A stretch of 64,000 nucleotides of DNA from Bifidobacterium anseris. GTDB lineage: Bacteria > Actinomycetota > Actinomycetes > Actinomycetales > Bifidobacteriaceae. The notes beneath the pieces were generated by a model that was given only the letters and a program-made list of their open reading frames with translations, ran no database searches and had not been told where the DNA came from. Every line of letters begins with the position of its first letter. Position 1 is the first letter of the stretch. The position numbers were made by a program, and so were the translations under genes. Below are positions 10,803-19,819 of the stretch, in pieces. Location: positions 434,001-498,000 of the forward strand of contig NZ_NMYC01000001.1 of NCBI RefSeq assembly GCF_002860345.1. The letters run 5' to 3'.

Positions 10803-12014
10803 CTAAGACAAGGCGCCGGGCTGTGCGGACAGGGCGCGACGGTAGACGGCGAGCACTTCGTCGACGATGGTCTCCCAATCGAAGTCCCCCGAGCGCCTCA
10901 GTCCGGCCTTCCCCAGACGCGTGCGCAGGGACGGGTCGGCGAGCAGCTCGCATATGCGCTCGGCGCAATCCGCGGCGTCGCGGTTGGCGAACAGCGCCGC
11001 GTCGCGCCCCTGCTCGGTCACATCGACGAAGGCCGGCAGGTCGGAGGCCACGATCGGACAGCCCGCCGCCATCGCCTCGGCGAGGACGATGCCGAAGCTC
11101 TCGCCGCCGGTCTGCGGCGCCACATAGACGTCCAAAGACTTGTAGAAGCGCGCCTTGGCGTCGTCGTCCACGCGACCAAGGAACTCGAAGCGTTCGAGCA
11201 GCGCCGCTCCCCCGTCTCGTTCGGCGATCGCCTTCGCGGCCTCGTCGCCGCCGTCGCCGACGACGAGGAAACGCGCACCCGGATGGCGTTCGAGCACCCG
11301 CGAGGCCGCCTCGACGAAGATCGGGAAGCCCTTGCGCTCCTCCTCGAGCCTGCCAAGGAAGCCAATCGTCGGATGCTTCGGCGTGCCCCGCCAGCGTTCG
11401 TCGGGATGCGCACGCAGATAGGAGGCGCGGTTGATACCGTTGGGGATGACGTGACGGCTGATCGAGGCGGGCAGATAATGGTCGGCGGTGCGCTGCGCGG
11501 ACGGCGAGACGAAGATCGCCTCGCTCAGCGGCTCCAGATACGAATGCAGATACCGCTGGAACAGGTGCAGCGCCCGCGGATACGGCTCGATGCTCGCATG
11601 GAACGTGGCCACCATCGGGGGCGCGCCGCGCATGACGAGCGGCTTGTGGCTCACCGACGGCGCCTCCGGCTCGTGCAGATGCACGATGTCGAACTGCCCC
11701 TGGCGCACCCAGCGCCTCGTCTGCAGCCCGGCGGCGAGGAAATAGCTCAGATGCGCCCACGACCCGTTGTAGGGGATCGCGAACGACGAGCCGTTCGTCT
11801 GCACCCACAACGGCATGTCCTTCGTGCGCCGTCCGGGCGCGAAGACCGACACGTGATGCCCGCGGCGCATAAGCGCCTCGGAGAAATCACGGATGTGGTT
11901 CTGCACGCCGCCCGGCGTCTCGAACGAATACGGGCAGACGATGCCCACGCGCAACGGACGGCCGTCCGGGCGCACGCCGATGGATGCTGGTTCCTGCGAA
12001 GACATACAGAGCAT
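10803..12014 (-). CDS. pimA: GT4 glycosyltransferase, PimA-like phosphatidylinositol mannosyltransferase
   Basis: Probably adds the first mannose to phosphatidylinositol on the inner face of the membrane. It is a GT-B fold enzyme of ~403 residues: the N-terminal domain has CPYSFETPGGVQNHI; the C-terminal domain has GRLEEERKG and the GT4 E-x7-E motif in GGESFGIVLAEAMAAG. Immediate neighbours are the acyltransferase and pgsA, the mycobacterial pgsA-patA-pimA order. The start is uncertain: ATGs at 12014 and 12005 lack a good ribosome site, while GAGGAGG lies further upstream over the end of the acyltransferase gene. Strict donor and acceptor specificity is inferred from context. Confidence 0.88.
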   Translation of the reverse strand: MLCMSSQEPASIGVRPDGRPLRVGIVCPYSFETPGGVQNHIRDFSEALMRRGHHVSVFAPGRRTKDMPLWVQTNGSSFAIPYNGSWAHLSYFLAAGLQTRRWVRQGQFDIVHLHEPEAPSVSHKPLVMRGAPPMVATFHASIEPYPRALHLFQRYLHSYLEPLSEAIFVSPSAQRTADHYLPASISRHVIPNGINRASYLRAHPDERWRGTPKHPTIGFLGRLEEERKGFPIFVEAASRVLERHPGARFLVVGDGGDEAAKAIAERDGGAALLERFEFLGRVDDDAKARFYKSLDVYVAPQTGGESFGIVLAEAMAAGCPIVASDLPAFVDVTEQGRDAALFANRDAADCAERICELLADPSLRTRLGKAGLRRSGDFDWETIVDEVLAVYRRALSAQPGALS

Positions 12015-12042
12015 TGTCGCCGACCGAATGGACTTCGCCTCC

Positions 12043-13074
12043 TCAGCCGTCGGCGCGCGCCTTCGCCAGCAGCGACTCGGGTACGTCCCTGAGCCGCGAC
12101 AAATCGAGATCCTCGAGGAAGATCGGCTGCAGCATGTGCCAGTCCTCGGGATGCGCGGCGATGCCACGCGCCCAGACGTCGACCCACGCCTGACTGATCG
12201 CATGGATCGCCTTCTCACGCTCGAGACCGCGGTACATGTCGATGTCCACAGGCCCACTGACCTCGCACACATAGCCGTACGGGGTGCTCGCGGCGCGGCG
12301 GCGCGCGCCGGAAAGCCGCTCGCGGTACGTGTTGGCGACGTACAGCGGCAGCCCCGTGTCGTAGGCGAGCGTCGCCGGCCCCCTCGCGACGCGGATCGTC
12401 GAGCCGAAGGCCTCGACGAACTCGCCATGCCGGCTCAGATCGCGGTCGGCGAGCAGCGGCACGAGGACATGCGGCTTCCCGAGCGCCTCCTCGAGCCGCT
12501 CGGTCAGATGCGGCGTGCCGGTCAGCAGGATGCGCATGCCGAGGCGCTCGCGGATCGAGACGAAGGCGTCGAGCATCTCCTGATCGGCGAGCCGCTCGGC
12601 CACGGTCGTTACCGGCGCCACGTCGAACTGCGCCCAGAAGCCGTCGTAGTCCCAGTTGCCCTGATGGCCCATCGCGATCGGCGCAGAAGAGTTCGCGCCA
12701 TCCGGCGACGTGAACGCGATGAGCGAATCAAGGCCGTCGCCGGCGCCGCGGATGCGCGCCAACAGGCGCTCGCGGTCGGATGCGCCGACGGTGAGCGCCT
12801 CGCTGAAGTAGGTGAAATAGGAGCGCATGCCTTGACGCGAGATGCGTCGCAGCGTCCGGCGTCCGACAGGCGCGGCGGGTGCGTTGCCATCAACGGTGGC
12901 GGCGGCGTCGCGGGCCGACCATGTCAGCACATGCCGCAGATTGCGTTCGAGCTGGCGCACGGAGCCGACGCGCAGCAGCCAGGCGATGTCGGCGGCGGCG
13001 AGGAACGCCCCGCGCACGACGCGTTCGGGCAGCACGCGCGGATGGTTCGCAACCCATGCCATCACATTGGTCAT
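12043..13074 (-). CDS. Phosphatidylinositol mannoside acyltransferase (LpxL/HtrB family)
   Basis: Probably acylates the mannose of PIM1/PIM2 (PatA role). The protein has 343 residues, with the HX4D acyltransferase motif in GHQGNWDYDGFW and a second conserved block in LVPLLADRDLSRHG. It lies between pgsA (9-bp gap) and the PimA-like gene (28-bp gap), which fixes its likely pathway. A GAGGAC ribosome site overlaps the pgsA end. It could act on another glycolipid if the organism makes no PIMs, but the three-gene context argues for PIM synthesis. Confidence 0.87.
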   Translation of the reverse strand: MTNVMAWVANHPRVLPERVVRGAFLAAADIAWLLRVGSVRQLERNLRHVLTWSARDAAATVDGNAPAAPVGRRTLRRISRQGMRSYFTYFSEALTVGASDRERLLARIRGAGDGLDSLIAFTSPDGANSSAPIAMGHQGNWDYDGFWAQFDVAPVTTVAERLADQEMLDAFVSIRERLGMRILLTGTPHLTERLEEALGKPHVLVPLLADRDLSRHGEFVEAFGSTIRVARGPATLAYDTGLPLYVANTYRERLSGARRRAASTPYGYVCEVSGPVDIDMYRGLEREKAIHAISQAWVDVWARGIAAHPEDWHMLQPIFLEDLDLSRLRDVPESLLAKARADG

Positions 13075-13083
13075 GTCGGGTCC

Positions 13084-13746
13084 TCAGCCCTTGTTCGCAT
13101 CGTCGAGCGTGGCCTCGATCGAGATGCGCGCCTCGTGGATGCGCTGGCCGACGGTGATGGTGCCGAGCAGCGCGAGCACGCACATCGTCGCCATGAGCCA
13201 CGCGTCCTGATGCGTCAGTCCGCTGATCGCCATACCGACGAGGATGATCGTCAGCCTGTCGGAACGCGTCGCGATGCCGCCCTTCGCCTCGGCGCCCACC
13301 GATTCGGCGCGTGCACGGATGTACGAGGTGACGAAGGACGTCATGATCGCGTAGATCGCGGCGCCCATGCCGACGAGCGCGACTACGTCGTAACGGCTTT
13401 CGACGAGCAGCGCCGTGCAGTTACGCATGAAGAAGTAGATGATGACGCCGAGCAGCACCGCCCAGTCGGCGACGCGGTCGAGCGTCGAGTCGAGGAACGC
13501 GCCGAAATGCGTGCCGCCGTTCGTCAGCTTCGCGACGGAGCCGTCGAGCGAATCGAAGATGACGAGCAGCGTCATCGCGAGGGCGCCCCAGAACAGCCAG
13601 CCGGTGATGCCGGTGGCGATGCCCACGATCGTCGTGCCGATGGCGCCGATGACGGTGACGGCGTTGGCGGTCAGGCCGATTTTCACCATGCCCTTCGCGA
13701 CGGGGTTGATGAGGCGCTTGAACCATGGTCGAAGCTTTTCCAGCAT
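13084..13746 (-). CDS. pgsA: CDP-alcohol phosphatidyltransferase (phosphatidylinositol phosphate synthase type)
   Basis: An integral membrane enzyme of 220 residues that joins CDP-diacylglycerol to inositol phosphate in Actinobacteria. The family signature D-x2-DG-x2-A-x9-10-G-x3-D-x3-D is present as DSLDGSVAK...GAFLDSTLD; the Arg that usually follows the Ala is Lys here. About six membrane segments are seen. The ATG at 13746 was chosen because the family starts shortly before the first helix; its ribosome site is weak. In mycobacteria a HIT-family gene separates thrS and pgsA; here a terminator stands in its place. Confidence 0.9.
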   Translation of the reverse strand: MLEKLRPWFKRLINPVAKGMVKIGLTANAVTVIGAIGTTIVGIATGITGWLFWGALAMTLLVIFDSLDGSVAKLTNGGTHFGAFLDSTLDRVADWAVLLGVIIYFFMRNCTALLVESRYDVVALVGMGAAIYAIMTSFVTSYIRARAESVGAEAKGGIATRSDRLTIILVGMAISGLTHQDAWLMATMCVLALLGTITVGQRIHEARISIEATLDDANKG

Positions 13747-13861
13747 GATGTGTTGTTCCCGGTGTGCTCTGCGGCTCCCCGTTGGAGCCTTCCGTATTGA
13801 AGCATAGAAAAGGACGCCGATAACCGGGGTTCTGGGACCGGCGATCGGCGCATGGACGAAG

Positions 13862-13900
13862 GAAGGCCGGGGCATGCCGATCGGTCATGCCCCGGCCTTC
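13862..13900 (-). terminator. Stem-loop terminator after thrS
   Basis: A 15-bp perfect inverted repeat (13862-13876 with 13886-13900) and 9-nt loop begins 11 bp past the thrS stop. It separates thrS transcription from the pgsA operon. Confidence 0.85.
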
Positions 13901-13910
13901 GCTGAGAGGC

Positions 13911-15989
13911 TTATTCGGCGTCGGCGTCCGAGACGCTGAATTCCACGTCCTCGACCGGCTGACCGGTCGCCTTGCGGAAGTCGTCGGCGCTGTTGACCTG
14001 AACGCGCTTGGCGATGACCTCGAGAATCCACGCCTTGGCCTGGTCAACCGGCACGCCGTTGAGCTGGCTGCCGTCACGGAAGCGGAAGCTCACCGCGTCG
14101 TTGTTCATATCCTCCTCGCCGGCGATGATGATGAACGGCACCTTCGACTTCGAGGCGTTGCGGATCTTCTTGCCGAAGCGATCGTCGGACAGGTCGGTCT
14201 CGACGCGCACCATGTCCTCCTCGAGGGAGTCCATGAACCGCTGCAGATGCGGCGCGAACTCGTCGGCGACCGGCACGCCCAGGGCCTGCACCGGCGCGAT
14301 CCACACCGGGAAAGCGCCCGCGTAATGCTCGAGCAGGATCGCGAAGAAGCGTTCGATCGAGCCGAAGAGCGCGCGGTGGATCATCACCGGCCGCTGGTGC
14401 GTGCCGTCCGGCGCGATGTATTCGAGCTGGAAGCGCTCCGGCAGGTTGAAGTCGAGCTGGATCGTCGAGACCTGCCAGGTGCGGCCGATCGCGTCGCGTG
14501 CCTGCACCGAGATCTTCGGGCCGTAGAACGCGGCGCCGCCCGGATCGGCGACGAGCTCGAGTCCCGATTCCTCGGCGACTTCGGCGAGTGTGTTCGTCGC
14601 CTCCTCCCAGATCTCGTCCGAGCCGACGAACTTGTGCTCGTCCTTCGTGGACAGTTCGAGGTAGAAGTCGTTGAGGCCGTAGTCCTTGAGCAGGTCAAGG
14701 ACGAAGGTCAGCAGGCTCTTGAGCTCGTCGCGCATCTGCTCGCGCGTGCAGTAGATGTGCGAATCGTCCTGCGTCAGGCCGCGCACGCGCGTCAGGCCGT
14801 GCACGACGCCGGACTTCTCGTAGCGGTAGACGGTGCCGAACTCGAAGAGGCGCAACGGCAGTTCGCGGTAGGAACGCTGACGCGACTTGAAGATGAGGTT
14901 GTGCATCGGGCAGTTCATCGGCTTGAGGTAGTAGTCGAAGCCCTGCTTGACGATGTTGCCGTCCTCGTCCTTCTCCTCGTCGAGGTGCATCGGCGGGTAC
15001 ATGCCGTCCTTGTACCACTGCAGATGGCCGGAGGTCTCGTACAGGCCGCCCTTGGTGATGTGCGGTGTCTGCACGAAGCTGTAGTGGTGCTTGCGGTGCA
15101 TCTCGCGCGAGTAGTCCTCCATCGCGTTGATGACGGCGGCGCCCTTCGGGTGGAAGACGGCCAGCCCCGGTCCGATCTCCTCCGGGAAGCTGAACAGGTC
15201 CATCTCCTGGCCGAGCTTGCGGTGGTCGCGCTTGGCGGCCTCCTCCATGCGCGTCTGGTAGGCCTTGAGCTCATCCTTCGTCGGGAACGCTACGCCGTAG
15301 ATGCGCTGCAGCATCGGGTTCGCTTCGGATCCCTTCCAGTAGGCGGCGGCCGCGCGCTCGAGCTTGAACGCCTTGATGAAGCGCGTGTTCGGCAGGTGCG
15401 GTCCGCGGCACAGGTCGGTCCACACGACGTTGCCGTCACGGTCGATGTTGTCGTACATGCTCAGCTCTTTGTCGCTGATCTCGACGGCCGCCTCGGTGTC
15501 GAGCGCGTCCTCCTTGTCCTTGATGAGCTCGAGCTTGTACGGCTGGTCGGCCTCCTCCTTCATCGCCTCCTGCTCGGTGACGACGCGGCGGGAGAAGCGC
15601 TGCGCGGACTTGATGATGCGCTGCATGTGCTTTTCGATCGTTTTGAGGTCGTCGGGCGTGAACGGTTCGGCCACGTCGAAGTCGTAGTAGAAGCCGTTTT
15701 CGATGACCGGGCCGATGCCGAGCTTGGCGTCCGGGCGGATCTCCTGCACCGCCTGCGCCATGACATGCGTCGCCGAATGACGCATGATCGCGACGCCGTC
15801 CTCGGAGTCGAGGGTGATCGATTCGACGACGTCGCCGGCCTTGAGCGGCGTGTAGAGGTCGCGCGGTTCGCCGTTGAGGCGCACGGCGATGATGTTCTTG
15901 TCGTCGGCGAACAGCTCGACGCCCGTCTGGCTCGCATCCACCTCCTTCGCTTCGCCGTTGACCGTGATGGAGATGGTGTTCTGTGCCAT
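13911..15989 (-). CDS. thrS: Threonyl-tRNA synthetase
   Basis: Charges tRNA-Thr. The protein has 692 residues with the TGS domain first ([16 protein letters not shown]), then the editing domain ([23 protein letters not shown], with the HX3H-type metal site), the class II catalytic core (motif 2 in [18 protein letters not shown]; motif 3 near [15 protein letters not shown]) and the anticodon-binding domain. The ATG at 15989 follows ACAAGGACGAAC. A 152-bp leader separates it from the DUF2971 gene; no convincing T-box was found in it. Confidence 0.98.
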   Translation of the reverse strand: MAQNTISITVNGEAKEVDASQTGVELFADDKNIIAVRLNGEPRDLYTPLKAGDVVESITLDSEDGVAIMRHSATHVMAQAVQEIRPDAKLGIGPVIENGFYYDFDVAEPFTPDDLKTIEKHMQRIIKSAQRFSRRVVTEQEAMKEEADQPYKLELIKDKEDALDTEAAVEISDKELSMYDNIDRDGNVVWTDLCRGPHLPNTRFIKAFKLERAAAAYWKGSEANPMLQRIYGVAFPTKDELKAYQTRMEEAAKRDHRKLGQEMDLFSFPEEIGPGLAVFHPKGAAVINAMEDYSREMHRKHHYSFVQTPHITKGGLYETSGHLQWYKDGMYPPMHLDEEKDEDGNIVKQGFDYYLKPMNCPMHNLIFKSRQRSYRELPLRLFEFGTVYRYEKSGVVHGLTRVRGLTQDDSHIYCTREQMRDELKSLLTFVLDLLKDYGLNDFYLELSTKDEHKFVGSDEIWEEATNTLAEVAEESGLELVADPGGAAFYGPKISVQARDAIGRTWQVSTIQLDFNLPERFQLEYIAPDGTHQRPVMIHRALFGSIERFFAILLEHYAGAFPVWIAPVQALGVPVADEFAPHLQRFMDSLEEDMVRVETDLSDDRFGKKIRNASKSKVPFIIIAGEEDMNNDAVSFRFRDGSQLNGVPVDQAKAWILEVIAKRVQVNSADDFRKATGQPVEDVEFSVSDADAE

Positions 15990-16141
15990 GGTTCGTCCTT
16001 GTCTATCTGGGTCCGCGGTACAAGGTGCAGACCTGGACTGTTGATTACAGGTACATAACCTAGGGTTCAGCGCAGACAAAGACGCCCACGTCCGGCCGCC
16101 GTGGACGCAGGTATGGACGCGGACGTCTCGTCATGCGTTTT

Positions 16142-17101
16142 TCAGCGGTAGGTGCCGAGCGAACGCGCGATTGAGGCGTCGGCGACGTGCGCTCCCGCCA
16201 GCAGCATGCGGATGTCGCGCGCGCTGGCCGCGCAGCGCGGGCCGATGACGACGCGGCGCAACGTGCGACGCAGGTCGAGCCCGAGGTCGAGCGTCGGCAC
16301 AAGACGGTCGCCGCGTGCCAGCATCAGGAAGCGTGCATGCGTGACGGCGTCCGGGAAGCGGCGCGGCAGCGCGGCCGCCAACGCGGCCTGCAGTCCCTCG
16401 AAGCCGTCGACGTTCGCGTTGGGTCCCCACACGGCGAGCCGCCATTCGCGCTCCTCGTGGAAGAAGCGTTTCTTGCAGAACGCGGTGGAGGCGACGAATT
16501 CGAGCGTCGCGTCGAGCAGTCGTGCGCGGATGCGCGCGTCGTCACACTCCCCCGTGATGCGCAGATCGTGCACGTCTTGCGCGATGCGCGATGCGAGGAC
16601 GTCGAAATACGCGGCGGCGCGGTCGTGTCCGTAGACGATCGGCCGGTACATCGTCATCATGTGCGTCTCGAGCAGACGGTCGCCGCCGTCGCGAACCGTG
16701 AACGAGGGGTTCACCTGAGCGAAATCGGACAAGTCGAATCCGAGTGCCACGCCGCGCCCGTCGTCGCCGTAGGCGCGCCACTGGCTGAGCAGATCGGCTT
16801 CCTCGGACAGGCACGCTGCGTAGCACAGCCGGTTCGGCGGCAGCATGTGGTCGCTGAGCGCCTCGCGCAGCAATGCACGGTAGTCAGGGCGCAGCAACGC
16901 GTCCCAATCGTCGACGAAATGCAGGCCGTCGCCGGATCCGGAGACGAGGCCGGCACGTCGAAGTCCGTCCGTGGCCGCCGCATACCCGTAGGTGATCTCC
17001 GCCGAATCGTTGGATTTCGTGACGTCGCACAGCCGCAGCGACCCGTTCTGCACGATCGCGCACGCCGTATCCAGCGAGCAGTAGTGGTAGGTCAGCGGCA
17101 T
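16142..17101 (-). CDS. DUF2971 domain protein
   Basis: A soluble protein of 319 residues. The N-terminal YHYCSLDTACAIVQNGSLRLCDVTKSND block and the FCKKRFFHEEREWRLAVWG block at ~residues 213-231 match the DUF2971 family, which has no settled function and is often found near mobile or defence genes. It stands alone between thrS and the ABC-F gene, preceded by a 66-bp gap. Codon use is like the core genes. No function is assigned. Confidence 0.75.
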   Translation of the reverse strand: MPLTYHYCSLDTACAIVQNGSLRLCDVTKSNDSAEITYGYAAATDGLRRAGLVSGSGDGLHFVDDWDALLRPDYRALLREALSDHMLPPNRLCYAACLSEEADLLSQWRAYGDDGRGVALGFDLSDFAQVNPSFTVRDGGDRLLETHMMTMYRPIVYGHDRAAAYFDVLASRIAQDVHDLRITGECDDARIRARLLDATLEFVASTAFCKKRFFHEEREWRLAVWGPNANVDGFEGLQAALAAALPRRFPDAVTHARFLMLARGDRLVPTLDLGLDLRRTLRRVVIGPRCAASARDIRMLLAGAHVADASIARSLGTYR

Positions 17102-17167
17102 CGTCGTCTCCTTCCGTCGTCCTGTCTGCCATCGTATCGTCGTCGTAGCGGCGACGCACCGCCTGTC

Positions 17168-18757
17168 CTATGCGTCGGCGCCGCACACCTCGTCGAGGAA
17201 CCACCGCTCATGGCTGACGACGATGAGCGCGCCCCGGTAGCCGTGCAGGAAGCGCGCCAATGCCTGCTTGGAGTGCAGGTCGAGATGGTTCGTCGGCTCG
17301 TCGAGCACGATGAGCTGCGGCGCGCCCAGCAGTCCGATGCACAGCGCGAGTTTCTGCGCCTGTCCGGGGCTCGGGTCTTGTCCGCGCATCAGCCGGTCGG
17401 GGTCGTCGTTGAGCTGCACGAGCATCGACAGCACGCGCGCCTTGTCGGAGGCGTCGAGCCCATGCAGCCGTGCAAGCAGCCGCGCATGGGCGTCGGTGTC
17501 GGGGATTTGGCTGATGGATAACGTCGGCAGCGTATCGTCGACCGACCTGAGCAGCGCCTGCACGAGCGTCGACTTGCCGGTGCCGTTGGCGCCGTCAATG
17601 CCGATGTGGTCGCGCGGGCCGACGCTTACGGACGGCACACGGATGCCGCGGTCGCCCGCATTCGTACTATTCGCGGCTACCGTCCGTACATGCCAGCGTC
17701 CGCCGTCGGCGATCAGTTCGGACACGGCGATGCCGCCGTCGGCCGCCGTCGCGTCGCCAAAGCGCAGGATGCCGGATTCCACATGCGCGACCTGCCGCCG
17801 TGCCGACGGTGCGATGTCGACGAGGATGTCGCCGTCGTAGCGTTTCGCATCCGTTTCAATCGCGTCGGCCTCGCGTCGCGCCGCCTCGAGCCGGCTGCCG
17901 AGCGCGCGGTAGGCGGCGGCACTCGCCTTGTCCGCCTGCTTCTCGTTCCATTTGTGCGTGTTGCGCGCGTCGTGGTCGAGCCTGTCGATCAGATGGCCGC
18001 TGTGCTTGCGCGCGGCCGCCGCGTCCATCATCGCGCGCCGCGCGTCGCGGGCGCCTTCGAGTGTGCGTTGTTTGCGTTGCGCCGCCTTGAGCTCGTCCTC
18101 GGATTCGGTGCGGCGCAGCGCATAGGTGCGCCGCGCCTTCGTGTAGCCGCCGGCGTAGCGTTCGATGACGGTGCGGTTGCGCCCGTCCTTGTGGCGCCGG
18201 ACGAACATCAGGCATTGCGCGCAGGTCGCGTCGATGAGTTCGACGTCGTGCGAGACGAGCACGCCGATGCCCCGGTAGGCGCGCATCGCCGCGGCGATGG
18301 CGTCGCGGGTGTCCGCATCCACATGGTTCGTCGGCTCGTCGAGCACGAGCAGATCCGGCGCGCCGTGCAGTGCGCACGCCACCTGCAGGCGTTTGCGTTC
18401 GCCGCCGGAGAGCGTCGCGAAGCGGTAGGGCCAGTCGTCGCCGATGCCGAGCGCGTCGCGTAGCGCGATCGCCTCGGGCGACCAGTCGTCGCGCAGCTCG
18501 TCGAGTCCGTCGGGTTCGCTGACGCATTCCTGCGCGCAGTAGGCGGCGACGAACGTGGACGGCGACGGGCTGACCGAGCCGTGCGTCGGCGTCAGTTCGC
18601 CGATGATGACGCGTGCGAGCGTCGTCTTGCCGCAGCCGTTGTCGCCGAGCAGTGCCGTCCAGCCTTGCGGCATCGTCGCGTCGATGCCGTCAAACAGCGG
18701 CTCGGACGCGCCTTCATAGATATAGGAGAGGTCATGCAGATTGAGTGTCGTGGCCAT
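17168..18757 (-). CDS. ABC-F family ATPase with a degenerate second signature
   Basis: A 529-residue protein with two ABC ATPase domains and no membrane segments, the ABC-F plan of ribosome-associated factors (translation factors or antibiotic-resistance proteins). Domain 1 has Walker A GDNGCGKTT (38-46), signature LSGGE (116-120) and Walker B LLVLDEP. An arginine/lysine-rich linker follows (~200-300). Domain 2 has Walker A GANGTGKST (389-397) and Walker B LIVLDEP, but its signature is PSPGQAQ instead of LSGGQ. This asymmetry suggests a specialised member, possibly resistance-type; the substrate antibiotic, if any, is unknown. Confidence 0.88.
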   Translation of the reverse strand: MATTLNLHDLSYIYEGASEPLFDGIDATMPQGWTALLGDNGCGKTTLARVIIGELTPTHGSVSPSPSTFVAAYCAQECVSEPDGLDELRDDWSPEAIALRDALGIGDDWPYRFATLSGGERKRLQVACALHGAPDLLVLDEPTNHVDADTRDAIAAAMRAYRGIGVLVSHDVELIDATCAQCLMFVRRHKDGRNRTVIERYAGGYTKARRTYALRRTESEDELKAAQRKQRTLEGARDARRAMMDAAAARKHSGHLIDRLDHDARNTHKWNEKQADKASAAAYRALGSRLEAARREADAIETDAKRYDGDILVDIAPSARRQVAHVESGILRFGDATAADGGIAVSELIADGGRWHVRTVAANSTNAGDRGIRVPSVSVGPRDHIGIDGANGTGKSTLVQALLRSVDDTLPTLSISQIPDTDAHARLLARLHGLDASDKARVLSMLVQLNDDPDRLMRGQDPSPGQAQKLALCIGLLGAPQLIVLDEPTNHLDLHSKQALARFLHGYRGALIVVSHERWFLDEVCGADA

Positions 18758-18943
18758 GTCGGGTTCCTTTGCCGATATGGCGTGCCATCAAAACGAACAA
18801 GCAGACAGTGAATGAGACCGCGGTACGCCTGCACGGATCCGGACGGGCGCAGAAAAGAACACGGCGGCACGCGGGACGTGACCGGCCGACTGATTCATTC
18901 ACCGCACTCAGATCCGCAAGTGTCCGTTGACCTCCCAATGGAA

Positions 18944-18969
18944 CGCTCCCCTGGCATATCGGGGAAGCG
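18944..18969 (-). terminator. Probable stem-loop after tRNA-Gly
   Basis: CGCTCCCC (18944-18951) can pair with GGGGAAGCG (18961-18969) with one bulge, 19 bp past the 3' end of the tRNA-Gly gene on the minus strand. It is followed by a TTCC stretch. Position and form suit a tRNA terminator. Confidence 0.45.
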
Positions 18970-18987
18970 TGATATTGATTCGACGAG

Positions 18988-19060
18988 AGCGGACAACGGG
19001 ACTCGAACCCGCGGTCTCGACCTTGGCAAGGTCGCGCTTTACCAACTAAGCTATGTCCGC
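18988..19060 (-). tRNA. tRNA-Gly (anticodon GCC), copy 1
   Basis: A 73-nt cloverleaf on the minus strand: acceptor GCGGACA pairs with TGTCCGC, D-arm with AGCTTAGTTGGTAAAGC, anticodon loop TTGCCAA giving GCC, and T-arm GGGTTCGAGTCCC. CCA is not encoded. The sequence is identical to the tRNA at 34328-34400, in the same orientation. Confidence 0.97.
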
Positions 19061-19224
19061 ATATGCACGGCGCGACATGCGTCGCGCAGGCACAAGCTGA
19101 TACTTTACCGGATATCGCCGCCGATGCCAAACCGGCGTGTCACATATATGCATGCGCGCGTTCAGCCATCACCGAACGCGCGTTTCTATACTGGAACGAA
19201 ACCAAGAGAAAGGAACACGCATAT

Positions 19225-19749
19225 ATGCCGATGATCGAAATGTCCCGAAGCGACGACGTGGCCGTGATCAGGAACCTGAGCGTCGAGACGTTCACGCAGA
19301 CCTTCGCCGCGCTCAACACGCAGGAGGACATGGACAAGTACATCGCGGACAGCCTCTCCCCCGACGAGATCCGCCGGGAGATCGCCGATCCGGATTCGGC
19401 GTTCTTCGTCGCCACCGTGGACGGCGTGCCGGCAGGCTACATGAAGGTCAACGTCGGCGATGCGCAGACCGAGAAGATGCCGGACGATGCCATGGAGGTC
19501 CAGCGCCTGTACATCCTCAAGGTATTCAAACGCCACGGGCTGGGTGCCGGCCTCATGCGCGCCGCCTTCGACATGGCGCGCGCGCAGGGCAAGACGAGGA
19601 TATGGCTCGGCGTATGGGAGCACAACGACCCGGCGATCGCGTTCTACAAGCGTTTCGGCTTCACGCAGATCGGCTCCCACGACTTCGTGCTCGGTGACGA
19701 CAGGCAGACCGACCTGCTGATGGAAGCGGCCGTGCCGGCGCAAGAGTGA
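19225..19749 (+). CDS. GNAT-family N-acetyltransferase
   Basis: A 174-residue acetyltransferase. The acetyl-CoA binding motif A is seen as VQRLYILKVFKRHGLGAGLMRAA (R-x2-G-x-G form), and motif B as GVWEHNDPAIAFYKRFGF. It most resembles RimI-like or spermidine-type GNATs, but the substrate is unknown. The ATG at 19225 has AAAGGAAC 8-12 bp upstream; the frame extends to 19063 over tRNA-proximal sequence and is rejected there. It is a single gene on the plus strand just after the first tRNA-Gly copy. Confidence 0.88.
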   Translation: MPMIEMSRSDDVAVIRNLSVETFTQTFAALNTQEDMDKYIADSLSPDEIRREIADPDSAFFVATVDGVPAGYMKVNVGDAQTEKMPDDAMEVQRLYILKVFKRHGLGAGLMRAAFDMARAQGKTRIWLGVWEHNDPAIAFYKRFGFTQIGSHDFVLGDDRQTDLLMEAAVPAQE

Positions 19750-19819
19750 CGGGGCTGACGGAGCAGGGAGGGTGATCGCCGCCCCTGCCCGCTTTCCCAT
19801 CGGTGCCGGCCGGAGTCGG

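Noticed and set aside
12015-12045. ATT start codon for the PimA-like gene, 8 bp after GAGGAGG
   Set aside because: ATT initiation is very rare; the spacing is suggestive but not enough to override the ATGs at 12014 and 12005.
13887-16058. Open frame of 723 codons on the plus strand opposite thrS
   Set aside because: It is the antisense shadow of thrS, which is complete and highly conserved; the predicted protein is a low-complexity Arg/Val/Leu/Asp-rich sequence typical of GC-rich reverse frames.
15990-16141. Possible T-box leader of thrS (TTGTACCGCGG on the minus strand near 16005-16016)
   Set aside because: Only a partial match to the T-box core; the leader is too short and I cannot find stem I or a specifier loop.
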